Shown here in pieces: positions 25,770 to 35,133 of a stretch of 64,000 nt of DNA. The position numbers and the translations under genes are program-made. Numbering within the stretch: position 1 is the stretch's first letter; each line of letters starts with the position of its first letter. Under the pieces are notes generated by a model that saw nothing but the letters and a program-made list of their open reading frames with translations, had not been told where the DNA came from and searched no databases. The stretch is from Hydrogenophaga borbori (lineage in GTDB: Bacteria > Pseudomonadota > Gammaproteobacteria > Burkholderiales > Burkholderiaceae_C), in assembly GCF_003417535.1 (NCBI RefSeq), contig NZ_QVLS01000007.1, forward strand, positions 1-64,000, given 5' to 3'.

Positions 25770-26366
25770 ATGGCCGCCGATTTTGCTCCGACCAACCTGA
25801 CCCATCATTTCCTGATCGCGATGCCGGGGTTGACCGACGAGTTGTTCGGCCGCAGCGTGGTGTTCATGTGCGAACACAGCGAACGCGGCGCCCTCGGCCT
25901 GGTCATCAACAAGCCCAGCGACATCCTGCTGCCCAAGCTGTTCGAGAAGGTCGAGCTGCCGCTGTCGCGCGAAGACCTCATGGACCTGCCCGTGTTCCAG
26001 GGCGGCCCGGTGCAGACCGAGCGCGGCTTCGTGCTGCACGAGGCCGTCAACCCCGAGCAGGACGGCGAGTCGGTCTACGCCTCCACGCTGTCCATCCCCG
26101 GCGGCCTGGAAATGACCACCTCCAAGGACGTGCTCGAGGCCATGGCGGCCGGCGCCGGCCCGCGCCGCGTGTTTGTCTCGCTGGGCTATGCCTCCTGGGG
26201 CCAGGGCCAGCTCGAATCCGAGCTCGCCGAGAACGCCTGGCTCACCGTGCCGGCCGACATCGAAATCATTTTCGAGGCCCCGGTGGCCGAGCGCTACGAC
26301 CGCGCCATGGCCCTGCTGGGCCTGCAGCAGCCCTGGATGCTCTCGCCCGATGCCGGCCATGCCTGA
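25770..26366 (+). CDS. yqgE: YqgE/AlgH family protein
   Basis: A protein of 198 aa of the UPF0301 family, of unknown biochemical function. In Pseudomonas the homologue AlgH was named for an effect on alginate synthesis. Family markers are LTHHFLIAMPGLTDELFGRS, VFMCEHSERGALGLVINKP, FQGGPVQTERGFVLH and RRVFVSLGYASWGQGQLESELAENAWL. It overlaps the ruvX start region and opens the pyrimidine operon, the usual order in beta- and gammaproteobacteria. Confidence 0.95.
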   Translation: MAADFAPTNLTHHFLIAMPGLTDELFGRSVVFMCEHSERGALGLVINKPSDILLPKLFEKVELPLSREDLMDLPVFQGGPVQTERGFVLHEAVNPEQDGESVYASTLSIPGGLEMTTSKDVLEAMAAGAGPRRVFVSLGYASWGQGQLESELAENAWLTVPADIEIIFEAPVAERYDRAMALLGLQQPWMLSPDAGHA

Positions 26367-26373
26367 GCCGGCC

Positions 26374-26775
26374 ATGCCCGAAGTCGCCGCCACGCTGCAG
26401 ACCTTCCTGGCCTTCGACCTGGGCCAGCGCCGCACCGGCGTGGCCAGCGGCAACCGGCTCACCCGCAGCGCCACGCCGCAGCCCACCATCGTGGCCACCG
26501 GCGACGCGCGCCTGGAGCGCGCGGCCGAGCGCATCCGCGAGTGGGCGCCCGACGCGCTGGTGGTGGGTGTGCCCTTCCATCCCGACGGCGCCGAGCACGC
26601 CAACACCGCCATGGCGCGCAAGTTCGCGCGCCGCCTGCACGGCCGCCATGGCCTGCCCGTGTTCGAGGTGGACGAGCGATACAGCACCACCGAGGCGCAC
26701 GCGCAGGGCGCGCGGGACGCCGACGCCGCGTCCGCCTGCATCATCCTGGAACAGTTCCTGAGGAGCCTGCCTTGA
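26374..26775 (+). CDS. ruvX: Holliday-junction resolvase-like RuvX (YqgF)
   Basis: An RNase H-fold nuclease of 133 aa linked to 16S rRNA 5'-end maturation (YqgF) and predicted to act like a junction resolvase. The catalytic Asp lies in [23 protein letters not shown] and [10 protein letters not shown] carry the other acidic residues. Three in-frame ATGs (26350, 26359, 26374) are possible; I use the one just before the conserved domain. The TGA overlaps the pyrR start (TTGA). Confidence 0.92.
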   Translation: MPEVAATLQTFLAFDLGQRRTGVASGNRLTRSATPQPTIVATGDARLERAAERIREWAPDALVVGVPFHPDGAEHANTAMARKFARRLHGRHGLPVFEVDERYSTTEAHAQGARDADAASACIILEQFLRSLP

Positions 26776-27272
26776 CCCCACCCGATGCCGAAGCGCTCTA
26801 CGCGCAACTGCTCACGCGCGTGCGGGCCGTGCTGGAGGCCGAGCCCGCGACGCGGCTCGTGGGCATCGCCACCGGCGGCGCCTGGATCGCCGAGCGCCTG
26901 CACGCCGACCTGAAACAGCCCGGCGCCTGCGGCGTGGTCTCGTCCGTCATGCACCGCGACGACTTCGCGCGCCGTGGCCTGGCCAGCAGCGTGCAGACCC
27001 GGCTGCCCTTCGAGGTGGACGGCGCGAGCCTGCTGCTGATCGACGACGTGCTCTACACCGGCCGCACGCTGCGCGCCGTGCTCAACGAGCTCTTCGACCA
27101 CGGCCGCCCCGCGAGCGTGCGCCTGGCCGTGCTGGTCGATCGCGGCGGACGCCAGCTGCCGATCGAGGCGCAGCTGAGCATGGCGCGTGTCGAGGTGCCC
27201 GCCGGCCAGTCGCTCGAACTCGCGCGCGACGGCGACGGCCGCCTGCGCTTCGTGCTGGAAAGCCAAACATGA
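26772..27272 (+). CDS. pyrR: Bifunctional PyrR: pyr operon regulator / uracil phosphoribosyltransferase
   Basis: A type I phosphoribosyltransferase of 166 aa. The PRPP loop reads [32 protein letters not shown] and [11 protein letters not shown] match PyrR proteins. In Gram-positive bacteria PyrR binds mRNA to attenuate the pyr operon; in proteobacteria it may act mainly as a UPRTase. The start must be TTG 26772, overlapping the ruvX stop (TTGA), because there is no ATG or GTG before the conserved part. It overlaps pyrB by 4 bp. Confidence 0.93.
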   Translation: MTPPDAEALYAQLLTRVRAVLEAEPATRLVGIATGGAWIAERLHADLKQPGACGVVSSVMHRDDFARRGLASSVQTRLPFEVDGASLLLIDDVLYTGRTLRAVLNELFDHGRPASVRLAVLVDRGGRQLPIEAQLSMARVEVPAGQSLELARDGDGRLRFVLESQT

Positions 27273-28231
27273 CCCCCGCCCGCAACCCCCAGCTCAACAA
27301 GAACGGCGAGCTCATCCACCTGCTCTCCACCGAAGGCCTGTCGCGCGACATCCTCACGCACATCCTGGACACCGCGGCCAGCTTCACCAGCGTGAGCAAC
27401 CGCGAGGTGAAGAAGGTGCCGCTGCTGCGCGGCAAGAGCGTGTTCAACCTATTCTTCGAGAACAGCACACGCACGCGCACCACCTTCGAGATCGCGGCCA
27501 CTCGGCTGTCGGCCGACGTCATCAACCTCGACATCGCGCGCAGCTCCACCGCCAAGGGCGAGTCGCTGCTCGACACCATCGCCAACCTCAGCGCCATGGC
27601 GGCCGACATCTTCGTCGTGCGCCACAGCGAATCGGGCGCGCCCTACCTCATCGCACAGCACGTGGCCCCGCACGTGCACGTGGTCAACGCGGGCGACGGG
27701 CGCCACGCGCACCCCACGCAGGGCCTGCTCGACATGTACACCATCCGCCACTACAAGCGGGACTTCACGCAGCTGTCGGTGGCCATCGTGGGCGACGTGC
27801 TGCACTCGCGCGTGGCGCGCTCCGACATCCACGCCCTCACCACCCTGGGCTGCCCCGACGTGCGCGTGGTCGGCCCGCGCACCCTGGTGCCGAGCGATCT
27901 CTCGCACATGGGCGTGCGCGTGTGCCACACGCTCGAAGAGGGCATCAAGGGCTGCGACGTGGTCATCACCCTGCGCCTGCAGAACGAGCGCATGAGCGGC
28001 GCGCTGCTGCCCTCCAGCCAGGAGTACTTCAAGAGCTTCGGCCTCACGCCCGAGCGCCTGAAGTGGGCCAAGCCCGACGCCATCGTCATGCACCCGGGGC
28101 CCATCAACCGCGGCGTGGAGATCGACTCCGCCGTGGTGGACGGTCCGCAGAGCGTGATCCTGCCGCAGGTCACCTTCGGCATCGCCGTGCGCATGGCGGT
28201 GATGTCCATCGTCGCGGGCAACGAAGCGTGA
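27269..28231 (+). CDS. pyrB: Aspartate carbamoyltransferase catalytic chain
   Basis: Condenses carbamoyl phosphate with aspartate, the committed step of pyrimidine synthesis; 320 aa. The carbamoyl-phosphate site is [28 protein letters not shown] and [13 protein letters not shown] are further active-site markers. There is no pyrI; the dihydroorotase-like protein encoded two genes downstream is the likely structural partner, as in pseudomonads. GTGA overlap links it to hisC. Confidence 0.96.
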   Translation: MTPARNPQLNKNGELIHLLSTEGLSRDILTHILDTAASFTSVSNREVKKVPLLRGKSVFNLFFENSTRTRTTFEIAATRLSADVINLDIARSSTAKGESLLDTIANLSAMAADIFVVRHSESGAPYLIAQHVAPHVHVVNAGDGRHAHPTQGLLDMYTIRHYKRDFTQLSVAIVGDVLHSRVARSDIHALTTLGCPDVRVVGPRTLVPSDLSHMGVRVCHTLEEGIKGCDVVITLRLQNERMSGALLPSSQEYFKSFGLTPERLKWAKPDAIVMHPGPINRGVEIDSAVVDGPQSVILPQVTFGIAVRMAVMSIVAGNEA

Positions 28232-29346
28232 GCACGCCCGCGCCCGACCCCGACACGCGCTTCTGGAGCCCGGCCCTGCGCGGGCTGAGCGCCTACACGC
28301 CCGGCGAGCAGCCGCAGGGCACGGGCTGGATCAAGCTCAACACCAACGAATGCCCCTACCCGCCCTCGCCGCTGGCGCTGCGGCGCATGGCCGAGGCGGT
28401 GGACGAGCGGCTGCGCCTCTACCCCGATCCCTCGGCGCTGGCGCTGCGCCAGACCATCGCCGCGCAGCACGGGCTGCGGGTGGAGCAGGTCTTCGTGGGC
28501 AACGGCTCGGACGAGGTGCTGGCGCACGCCTTCATGGGCCTGCTGCGCCACGGCCGGCCGGTGCTGGTGCCGGACGTCAGCTACTCCTTCTACCCGGTCT
28601 ACTGCGCGCTCTACGGCGTGGCCTGCCAGCCCGTGCCCCTGGACGCCGATTTCCGCGTGCGGGTGGCCGACTACCTGCAGCCCAACGGTGGCATCGTGCT
28701 GCCCAACCCGAACGCGCCCACCGGCATCGCGCTGCCCCTGGACGAGATCCGCTGGCTGCTGCAGCACAACCCCGATTCGGTGCTGGTGGTGGACGAGGCT
28801 TACGTGGACTTCGGCGCGCAGAGCGCCGTGTCGCTCATCGACGAGTTTCCCCAGCTGCTGGTGGTGCAGACCTTGTCCAAGTCGCGCGCGCTCGCGGGCC
28901 TGCGCGTGGGTTTCGCCCTGGGCCACGCCGACCTGATCCGGGCGCTGAGCACCGTCAAGGACAGCTTCAACTCCTACCCGCTGGACCGCGTGGCGCTGGC
29001 CGGCGCGCAGGCCGCGCTGGAGGACCAGGCGCACTTCGCCTCGCTCACGCGGCGCATCGTCGACAGCCGCGAATGGCTCGCGCGCGAGCTGCAGGCCCTG
29101 GGCTTTCACTGCCTGCCCTCGAGCGCGAACTTCCTGCTCGCGCGGCACCCGCGCCACGGCGCGGCCCGGCTGCAGCAGGACCTGCGAGAGCGCCGCATCC
29201 TGGTGCGCCACTTCAGCCAGCCGCGCATCGCCGAGCACCTGCGCATCACCATCGGCTCGCCGGCCGAATGCGAGGCCCTGGTGGCCGCGCTGCGCGAGCT
29301 GATCGATCCCGTCCGGCACCGCGATTCCAAGGTGACACCCGCATGA
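28228..29346 (+). CDS. hisC: Histidinol-phosphate aminotransferase
   Basis: A fold-type I PLP aminotransferase of 372 aa. Markers are [62 protein letters not shown], the PLP lysine in [16 protein letters not shown] and [15 protein letters not shown]. HisC makes L-histidinol phosphate and can also transaminate aromatic substrates. The rest of the his operon is not nearby. The gene is embedded between pyrB (GTGA overlap) and the DHOase-like gene (ATGA overlap), so it is translated in step with the pyrimidine genes. It may be a second copy with a specialised role; this cannot be judged from the window. Confidence 0.9.
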   Translation: MSTPAPDPDTRFWSPALRGLSAYTPGEQPQGTGWIKLNTNECPYPPSPLALRRMAEAVDERLRLYPDPSALALRQTIAAQHGLRVEQVFVGNGSDEVLAHAFMGLLRHGRPVLVPDVSYSFYPVYCALYGVACQPVPLDADFRVRVADYLQPNGGIVLPNPNAPTGIALPLDEIRWLLQHNPDSVLVVDEAYVDFGAQSAVSLIDEFPQLLVVQTLSKSRALAGLRVGFALGHADLIRALSTVKDSFNSYPLDRVALAGAQAALEDQAHFASLTRRIVDSREWLARELQALGFHCLPSSANFLLARHPRHGAARLQQDLRERRILVRHFSQPRIAEHLRITIGSPAECEALVAALRELIDPVRHRDSKVTPA

Positions 29347-30662
29347 AAATCCTGATCCAGAACGGCCGCGTGATCGACCCGGCCAGCGGCCGCGACGAGA
29401 TGGCCGACGTCGCCATCGCCGCCGGGCGCATCATCGCCATCGGCCGCGTCGCCGCCGACTTCCACCCGGCGCGCACCATCGACGCCGGTGGCTGCGTGGT
29501 CGCGCCGGGCCTGGTGGACCTGTCCGTGCGCCTGAAGGAGCCCGGCCAGGAGCACGCCGGCATGCTGGAGAGCGAGACCGCGGCGGCGGTGGCCGGCGGC
29601 GTCACCTCGCTGGTCTGCCCGCCCGACACCGAGCCCGTGCTCGACGAGCCCGGCCTGGTGGACATGCTCAAGTTCCGCGCCGAGAAGCTGCACCGTTCGC
29701 GCGTCTTCCCGCTCGGCGCGCTCACGCGCGGCCTCGCCGGCGAGGTGCTGACCGAGATGGCCGAGCTCACCGAGGCCGGCTGCGTGGGCTTCGGCCAGGC
29801 CGAAACCACCATCCAGAACACCCAGGTGCTGCTGCGCGCGCTGCAGTACGCGGCCACATTCGGCTACACCGTGTGGCTGCGCCCGCAGGACCTGTGGCTG
29901 GGCAAGGGCGTGGCCGCCAGCGGCCCGCTGGCCACGCGCCTGGGCCTGGCCGGCGTGCCCGTCGCGGCGGAGACCATCGCGCTGCACACGCTGTTCGAGC
30001 TGATGCGCGCCACCAAGGGCGGTGCGCGCGTGCACCTGTGCCGCCTCAGCAGCGCGGCCGGCGTGGACCTGGTGCGCGCCGCCAAGGCCGAGGGACTGCC
30101 CGTCAGCTGCGACGTGAGCGTGCACAACCTGCACCTCACCGACGTGGACATCGGCTTCTACGACAGCCGCTTTCGCCTGCAGCCGCCGCTGCGCCAGCAG
30201 CGCGACCGCGACGCCCTGCGCGCCGGCCTGGCGGACGGCACCATCGACGCGCTGGTGTCGGACCACAACCCGGTGGACAGCGACGCCAAGACCCTGCCGT
30301 TCGCCGAGGCCGAGCCCGGCGCCAGCGCGGTGGAGCTGCTGCTGGGCCTGGCCTGCACCTGGGCGCAGCAGGACGGCCTGGGCCTGATGCAGGCGCTGGC
30401 GGTGCTCACGCACGGCCCACAGCGCGTGCTGGGCGCCAGCCTGGGCACGCTGCAGGCCAGCGTGGGCCAGCTCGCCGTGGGCGGCGCGGCCGACGTGCTG
30501 GTCTTCCACCCCGACGCGCCCTGGACCGTGTCGCCCGCGGCCCTGCGCAGCCAGGGCCGGCACACACCGTTCGAAGGCCACGAGATGCCGGTGTCGGTGC
30601 GCGCCACGCTGGTCGGCGGGCAGATCGCGCACGCGGCCGAGGGCGTGGCGGCGCCGGCGTGA
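29343..30662 (+). CDS. pyrX: Dihydroorotase-like protein lacking metal ligands (PyrC'/PyrX)
   Basis: A protein of 439 aa of the amidohydrolase fold, multifunctional-complex dihydroorotase type. Active enzymes carry D-x-H-x-H-L-R-E-P-G; here residues 59-68 read [10 protein letters not shown], so both metal-binding histidines and the substrate Arg are lost. The later ligand region is also altered ([11 protein letters not shown]). It is therefore probably catalytically inactive. In Pseudomonas the inactive PyrC' is a structural subunit needed for ATCase (PyrB) assembly, and the pyrB linkage fits that role. A true dihydroorotase should exist elsewhere in the genome. The start overlaps the hisC stop (ATGA). 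Confidence 0.92.
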   Translation: MKILIQNGRVIDPASGRDEMADVAIAAGRIIAIGRVAADFHPARTIDAGGCVVAPGLVDLSVRLKEPGQEHAGMLESETAAAVAGGVTSLVCPPDTEPVLDEPGLVDMLKFRAEKLHRSRVFPLGALTRGLAGEVLTEMAELTEAGCVGFGQAETTIQNTQVLLRALQYAATFGYTVWLRPQDLWLGKGVAASGPLATRLGLAGVPVAAETIALHTLFELMRATKGGARVHLCRLSSAAGVDLVRAAKAEGLPVSCDVSVHNLHLTDVDIGFYDSRFRLQPPLRQQRDRDALRAGLADGTIDALVSDHNPVDSDAKTLPFAEAEPGASAVELLLGLACTWAQQDGLGLMQALAVLTHGPQRVLGASLGTLQASVGQLAVGGAADVLVFHPDAPWTVSPAALRSQGRHTPFEGHEMPVSVRATLVGGQIAHAAEGVAAPA

Positions 30663-31444
30663 ACGCGCCGCACGGCCAGGCCGGGGGCGTGCGCCTCCGG
30701 GGAGGGCAGCTGCGCGCGGCCTGGCGCGCCCTGCGCGCCGTGCTGCACGTGCTGCGCGGCCTATGGATCATCCGCAGCGAGTTCGGCCGCCTCACGCACG
30801 CGCAGAGCCAGCTCATCGTGCGCGAGTGGTCGCGCCGCATGCTGGCCATCATGGGCGTCGCGCTCGACGTGCAAGGCCAGCCGCCCGCGCGCGGCGCCGT
30901 GCTGATGGTGGCCAACCACATCTCCTGGCTCGACATCCTGGTGATGAACGCCGCGCACCCGAGCCGCTTCGTGTCCAAGGCCGACGTGCAGCGCTGGCCG
31001 CTGCTGGGCTCGCTCATCACCGGCGCGGGCACGCTCTACATTGAGCGCGAGAGCCGGCGCGATGCGCTGCGCGTGGTGCACCGCATGGCCGAGCGGCTGC
31101 GAGAGGGCGAGACCGTCTCGGTGTTCCCCGAAGGCACCACGGGCGACGGCGCCCAGCTGCTGCCTTTCCACGCCAACCTGCTGCAGGCCGCGATATCGGC
31201 CAGCGCGCCGGTGCAGCCGGTGGCGTTGCGCTACCTGGAACGCAGCAGTGGCCAGCCGCACCCGGGCCCGGTGTTCATCGGCGACGACACCCTGGTCGCG
31301 TCGGTATGGCGCACGCTGCGCTCGGACACGGTGCGCGCCGTGGTGCGCTACGGCACACCGCAGCGCGCCGGCGCGCGCGACCGCCGCGCCTGGTCCGAGG
31401 CGCTGCGCGCCGAGGTGCAGGCCGAGTTCGACGCGGCGCGCTGA
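30659..31444 (+). CDS. plsC: 1-acyl-sn-glycerol-3-phosphate acyltransferase
   Basis: A membrane-associated acyltransferase of 261 aa that makes phosphatidic acid from lysophosphatidic acid. The H-x4-D catalytic motif is NHISWLD (near residue 86) and the phosphate-binding motif is FPEGTTGDG. The N-terminal 50 residues are basic with an amphipathic or membrane helix (WRALRAVLHVLRGLW). GTG 30659 overlaps the pyrX stop (GTGA). It is the last gene of the operon. Confidence 0.92.
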   Translation: MNAPHGQAGGVRLRGGQLRAAWRALRAVLHVLRGLWIIRSEFGRLTHAQSQLIVREWSRRMLAIMGVALDVQGQPPARGAVLMVANHISWLDILVMNAAHPSRFVSKADVQRWPLLGSLITGAGTLYIERESRRDALRVVHRMAERLREGETVSVFPEGTTGDGAQLLPFHANLLQAAISASAPVQPVALRYLERSSGQPHPGPVFIGDDTLVASVWRTLRSDTVRAVVRYGTPQRAGARDRRAWSEALRAEVQAEFDAAR

Positions 31445-31462
31445 GCGGGCCCGCGGACCGGA

Positions 31463-32650
31463 TCAGGGGGCGGAGGCCTCGGCCGCCGGCGCGGCCCGCA
31501 GCCGCCGGTACAGCAGCCCGCGCGACACGCCCAGCTGGCGCGCGGCGCGCGCGATGTTGCCGCCGCAGGCCGCCAGCGTTTCGGAGATCACGCGGTCGCG
31601 GTGGTCGTCCAGCGTGGACGAGGGCGCGGTGTCGGCGATCGGCGCGTCGGGCGCGGCCTCGTCGGCCGCGGACGGCGGCCCGCCGGTGGCCACGGCGCGG
31701 TTGAAGTCCACACCGTCGGCGCTGCCGATGTGGGCGCGCACCCAGACCGTGAGCCCATTGGGCAACCGCAGCGCGCGCGGTTCGCGGGCGCGGTGCAAGG
31801 CCAGCAGCTCCTCGAAGGCCAGGCCGAACACGGTGTCCACGGGCGGGTGGGCCAGGGCGTTGGCGCCGGTCAGGCGCTGCGCCACCGGGTTGAGCCAGGC
31901 CAGCTGGCCGCTCACGTCGATGCCGGCCAGGCCTTCCAGCGGCGTGCCCAGCACGCGCGGGCTGGCCTGGAACTGCAACACCAGGTGCGCGGGTGATTGC
32001 AGCCGCAGCAGCCGGTTTTCGATGGTGCTGGCGTAGAGCGCCACCAGGCCGGCGGCGTCGAAGCCGAAGGGCGAGCCTTCGATGGACAGGTCCAGCACGC
32101 CGGCCAGGCGGCCGTGCACGTCGCGGATGGGCGCGGCCGCGCAGTGCAGGGTCTGCAGCATCTCGTGGAAGTGCTCGGCGCCCTGCACGGTGCAGGCGCT
32201 GGCCGCGCGCGCCACGATGCCCGGCGCGGTGGTGCCGATCTCGCCCTCGGCCAGGTTCACGCCCACGCGGCTGCCCGCGTCCAGCAGCGGCTGCGGTGCC
32301 GTCCCCAGCGGCGCACTGGCGTGGATGACCACGCCCTGGCCGTCGGTGAGCAGCACGCGGCAACTGGTGCCGCCCAGCGCCGCGGCGAGCTGCTGCAGGT
32401 CGTCGTTGCCGGCCAGCAGCAGCTGCTGGTTGCGCGTCAGGCAGGCGTGCATGCGGCTGCGCGTCACGGGGTCGAAGCTGACGGCATGGCGCGGGTTGCG
32501 GCGCGTGGCGGTGCAGCGCATCCACGATTGGATGACGGCTTCGTTCACCAGTCCGGTGGGGCGTTCGCCTTCGTCGAAGAACCGCTGCCGCGCGAGCGCT
32601 GTGCGCTGCTCGGCGGTCTGGAAGAAGAGGGGGCGGGCGGGCTCGGCCAT
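31463..32650 (-). CDS. AcoR-like transcriptional regulator without AAA+ domain
   Basis: A protein of 395 aa. The N-terminal part (about 90-210) is a GAF-type sensor with NLAEGEIGTTAPGIVARA and CAAAPIRDVHGRLAGVLDLS, as in AcoR. A PAS-like segment follows (about 225-330; GIDVSGQLAWLNPVAQRLTG). The C terminus is a Fis-type helix-turn-helix (CGGNIARAARQLGVSRGLLYRR). There is no Walker A, Walker B or GAFTGA sequence, so unlike AcoR it cannot remodel sigma-54 holoenzyme. It is divergent from the alcohol dehydrogenase gene and is its likely regulator. What the sensor binds is unknown; an alcohol or aldehyde would fit the context. Confidence 0.85.
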   Translation of the reverse strand: MAEPARPLFFQTAEQRTALARQRFFDEGERPTGLVNEAVIQSWMRCTATRRNPRHAVSFDPVTRSRMHACLTRNQQLLLAGNDDLQQLAAALGGTSCRVLLTDGQGVVIHASAPLGTAPQPLLDAGSRVGVNLAEGEIGTTAPGIVARAASACTVQGAEHFHEMLQTLHCAAAPIRDVHGRLAGVLDLSIEGSPFGFDAAGLVALYASTIENRLLRLQSPAHLVLQFQASPRVLGTPLEGLAGIDVSGQLAWLNPVAQRLTGANALAHPPVDTVFGLAFEELLALHRAREPRALRLPNGLTVWVRAHIGSADGVDFNRAVATGGPPSAADEAAPDAPIADTAPSSTLDDHRDRVISETLAACGGNIARAARQLGVSRGLLYRRLRAAPAAEASAP

Positions 32651-32707
32651 GGGTCACTTTTGGGGGGGCCAGGGCAGTATCGGCGGCGCGCGCGGGCACC
32701 GCGCTGC

Positions 32708-32772
32708 GGGAAATCCCTGCGCCATCCGCCGACTCTGTTCCACCGTGGAACAAAACACTTGAGGGAAATCCC
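32708..32772. promoter_or_regulatory. Operator-like palindrome between regulator and alcohol dehydrogenase
   Basis: TGTTCCACCGTGGAACA at 32736-32752 is a perfect 17-bp inverted repeat. It is flanked by two identical GGGAAATCCC words at 32708-32717 and 32763-32772, 55 bp apart centre to centre. Fis-type regulators of the AcoR/NtrC group bind dyads of the TGT-N-ACA form, so this is a good candidate site. The remaining bases from 32651 to 32894 show no gene. Confidence 0.75.
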
Positions 32773-32894
32773 GGGGGTGTCGGGCGACAGCCGGCTGCGG
32801 AACATGGCCGTCGCGGCATCCGTGTTCCGGGGGGATGCGCGAGCCTTGCCACCGACCCCACACGCCGGCCCGGACCGGCACATCAGGAGACAAC

Positions 32895-35021
32895 ATGAGC
32901 ACCTATTCGCTCACCGCCCGCGCCGCCGTCGGCCTGGCGCTGCTGCTGGGCGCCGCGCTCGGCGCGCAGGCCCAGCAGGCGACGGTCAAGGGATCGGCCG
33001 CGCACATCAGCGCGGTCACGAAGAAGGTCGACGGCGCCTTCGTGCGCAGCAACGCGCGCGCCACGCCCGACTGGCCCAGCCACGGCCTGGACTACGCCGA
33101 GACCCGGCACTCCAGGCTCGACCAGGTGAACACCGGCAACGTGAAGGACCTGGGCCTGGTCTGGTCCTACAACCTGGAATCCACGCGCGGGGTGGAGGCC
33201 ACGCCGCTGGTGGTGGACGGCATCATGTACGTCACCGCCTCGTGGAGCGTGGTGCACGCCATCGACGTGCGCACCGGCAAGCGCATCTGGTCCTACGACC
33301 CGCAGGTGCCGCGCGAGGGTGGTTTCAAGGGCTGCTGCGACGTGGTCAACCGCGGCGTCGCCCTGTACGAGGGCAAGGTCTTCGTGGCCTCCTACGATGG
33401 CCGCCTGGTGGCGCTGGACGCGGCCACGGGCCAGAAGGTGTGGGAGAAGGACACCATCATCGACCGCAAGTTCAGCTACACCATCACCGGCGCGCCGCGC
33501 GTGGTCAAGGGCAAGGTCATCATCGGCAACGGCGGCGCCGAGTACGGCGTGCGCGGCTATGTCACGGCCTACGACGCCAAGACCGGCGAGCAGAAGTGGC
33601 GCTGGTTCACCGTGCCGGGCGACCCGTCCAAGCCCTTCGAGGACGAGTCCATGGCCAAGGCCGCCAAGACCTGGGACCCGGCCGGCAAGTGGTGGGAGGC
33701 GGGCGGCGGCGGCACGGCCTGGGACGCCATGGCCTTCGACCCCGAGCTGAACCTGCTCTACATCGGCACCGGCAACGGCTCGCCCTGGGCGCGCAGCAAG
33801 CGCAGTCCGGCCGGCGGCGACAACCTGTACCTGGCGTCCATCGTCGCGCTCAACCCGGACACCGGCAAGTACGTCTGGCACTACCAGGAAACGCCCGGCG
33901 ACAACTGGGACTTCACCTCCACCCAGCCCATGATCCTGGCCGACCTCACGCTGGACGGCAAGAAGCGCAAGGTGGTGATGCACGCGCCCAAGAACGGCTT
34001 CTTCTTCATCATCGACCGCACCAACGGCAAATTCATCTCGGCCAAGAATTTCGTCGACGTGAACTGGGCCACGGGCTACGACAAGAACGGCCGCCCGATC
34101 GAGACCGACATCGCGCGCACGGCCGACCGCCCGCGCGAGATCATCCCCAGCGCCTTCGGCGCGCGCAACTGGCATTCCATGTCCTTCAACCCCAAGACCG
34201 GCCTGGTCTACATGCCGGTGCAGGGCGTGCCGCTCACGCTCATGGACAACAAGAACTGGAACTTCAACGGCGTGCGTCCGGGCGAGCCGCACAGCAACAT
34301 GGGCTGGAACCTGGCCACCTTCGCCAACGTGGAGCCGCCGTCCAGCAAGCCCTTTGGCCGCCTGGTGGCCTGGGACCCGGTGAAGCAGCAGGCGCGCTGG
34401 ACGGTGGAGCACGTCTCGCCCTGGAACGGCGGCACGCTCACCACGGCCGGCAACCTGGTGTTCCAGGGCACGGCCGACGGCCGCTTCGTGGCCTACAACG
34501 CCGCCAGCGGCGAGAAGCTGTGGGAGACGCCCACCGGCACCGGCGTGGTGGCCGCGCCCACCACCTATCTGGTGGACGGCAAGCAGTACGTCTCCATTGC
34601 CGTGGGCTGGGGCGGCGTGTATGGCCTGGCGCAGCGCGCCACCGAGCGCCAGGGCCCGGGCACGGTCTACACCTTCGCCGTGGGCGGCAAGGCGCCGGCG
34701 CCGGACTTCGTGGCCTACCGCCTGGGCCAGCTCGTGCAGGGCGTGAAGTACGACCCGGCCCACGTGCCCGAGGGCACCGCGCTGTACGTGAGCAACTGCG
34801 TGTTCTGCCACGGCGTGCCGGGCGTGGACCGCGGCGGCAACATCCCCAACCTGGGCTACATGGACTCGGCCTTCATCGACAACCTGGACAAGTTCGTCTT
34901 CAAGGGCCCGGCCATGGCGCGCGGCATGCCCGACTTCACGGGCAAGCTCACGCCGGACGACGTGCAGAAGATCAAGGCCTTCATCCAGGGCACGGCCGAC
35001 GCCATACGTCCGAAGAAATAG
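32895..35021 (+). CDS. Quinohemoprotein (PQQ) alcohol dehydrogenase, type II
   Basis: A periplasmic PQQ- and heme-dependent alcohol dehydrogenase of 708 aa. A signal peptide (VGLALLLGAALGAQAQ) is followed by an eight-bladed propeller with tryptophan-docking repeats. The vicinal disulfide Cys-Cys is in GGFKGCCDVV (about residue 150), and the catalytic base Asp lies in ETPGDNWDFTS (about 334). A C-terminal cytochrome c domain has CVFCHG near 635, with Met in ARGMPDF as axial ligand. The heme domain marks type II enzymes, which pass electrons to the respiratory chain. Substrate range cannot be read. PQQ genes are not in the window. ATG 32895 follows AGGAGA at 8 bases. Confidence 0.95.
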   Translation: MSTYSLTARAAVGLALLLGAALGAQAQQATVKGSAAHISAVTKKVDGAFVRSNARATPDWPSHGLDYAETRHSRLDQVNTGNVKDLGLVWSYNLESTRGVEATPLVVDGIMYVTASWSVVHAIDVRTGKRIWSYDPQVPREGGFKGCCDVVNRGVALYEGKVFVASYDGRLVALDAATGQKVWEKDTIIDRKFSYTITGAPRVVKGKVIIGNGGAEYGVRGYVTAYDAKTGEQKWRWFTVPGDPSKPFEDESMAKAAKTWDPAGKWWEAGGGGTAWDAMAFDPELNLLYIGTGNGSPWARSKRSPAGGDNLYLASIVALNPDTGKYVWHYQETPGDNWDFTSTQPMILADLTLDGKKRKVVMHAPKNGFFFIIDRTNGKFISAKNFVDVNWATGYDKNGRPIETDIARTADRPREIIPSAFGARNWHSMSFNPKTGLVYMPVQGVPLTLMDNKNWNFNGVRPGEPHSNMGWNLATFANVEPPSSKPFGRLVAWDPVKQQARWTVEHVSPWNGGTLTTAGNLVFQGTADGRFVAYNAASGEKLWETPTGTGVVAAPTTYLVDGKQYVSIAVGWGGVYGLAQRATERQGPGTVYTFAVGGKAPAPDFVAYRLGQLVQGVKYDPAHVPEGTALYVSNCVFCHGVPGVDRGGNIPNLGYMDSAFIDNLDKFVFKGPAMARGMPDFTGKLTPDDVQKIKAFIQGTADAIRPKK

Positions 35022-35049
35022 CGCAGCAACCCCCGCCGCGCTTCGCGCG

Positions 35050-35102
35050 CCCCCCTCGAGGGGGGCGGGCACCTGAGGCCCGGCCCAGCCGGTTCCTCGG
35101 TG
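35050..35102. repeat. REP-like double hairpin
   Basis: CCCCCCTCGAGGGGGG (35050-35065) is a perfect 16-bp palindrome, followed by an imperfect stem, CACCTGAGG at 35070 with CCTCGGTG at 35095. No T run follows, so it is not a simple intrinsic terminator. I recall similar CTCGAGGGGG-containing intergenic elements as common in Comamonadaceae. It lies between convergent genes. Confidence 0.55.
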
Positions 35103-35133
35103 CCTCGGCCGTGGGTGGCGGGTGGGCGCTCGT

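Noticed and set aside
32800..32894. Possible sigma-54 (-24/-12) promoter before the alcohol dehydrogenase
   Set aside because: No GG-N10-GC pair with a convincing TGGCAC context was found, and the adjacent regulator lacks the AAA+ domain needed for it.
32883..35072. Minus-strand 729-aa frame opposite the alcohol dehydrogenase
   Set aside because: Antisense shadow; the plus strand encodes a complete PQQ enzyme with all cofactor motifs.
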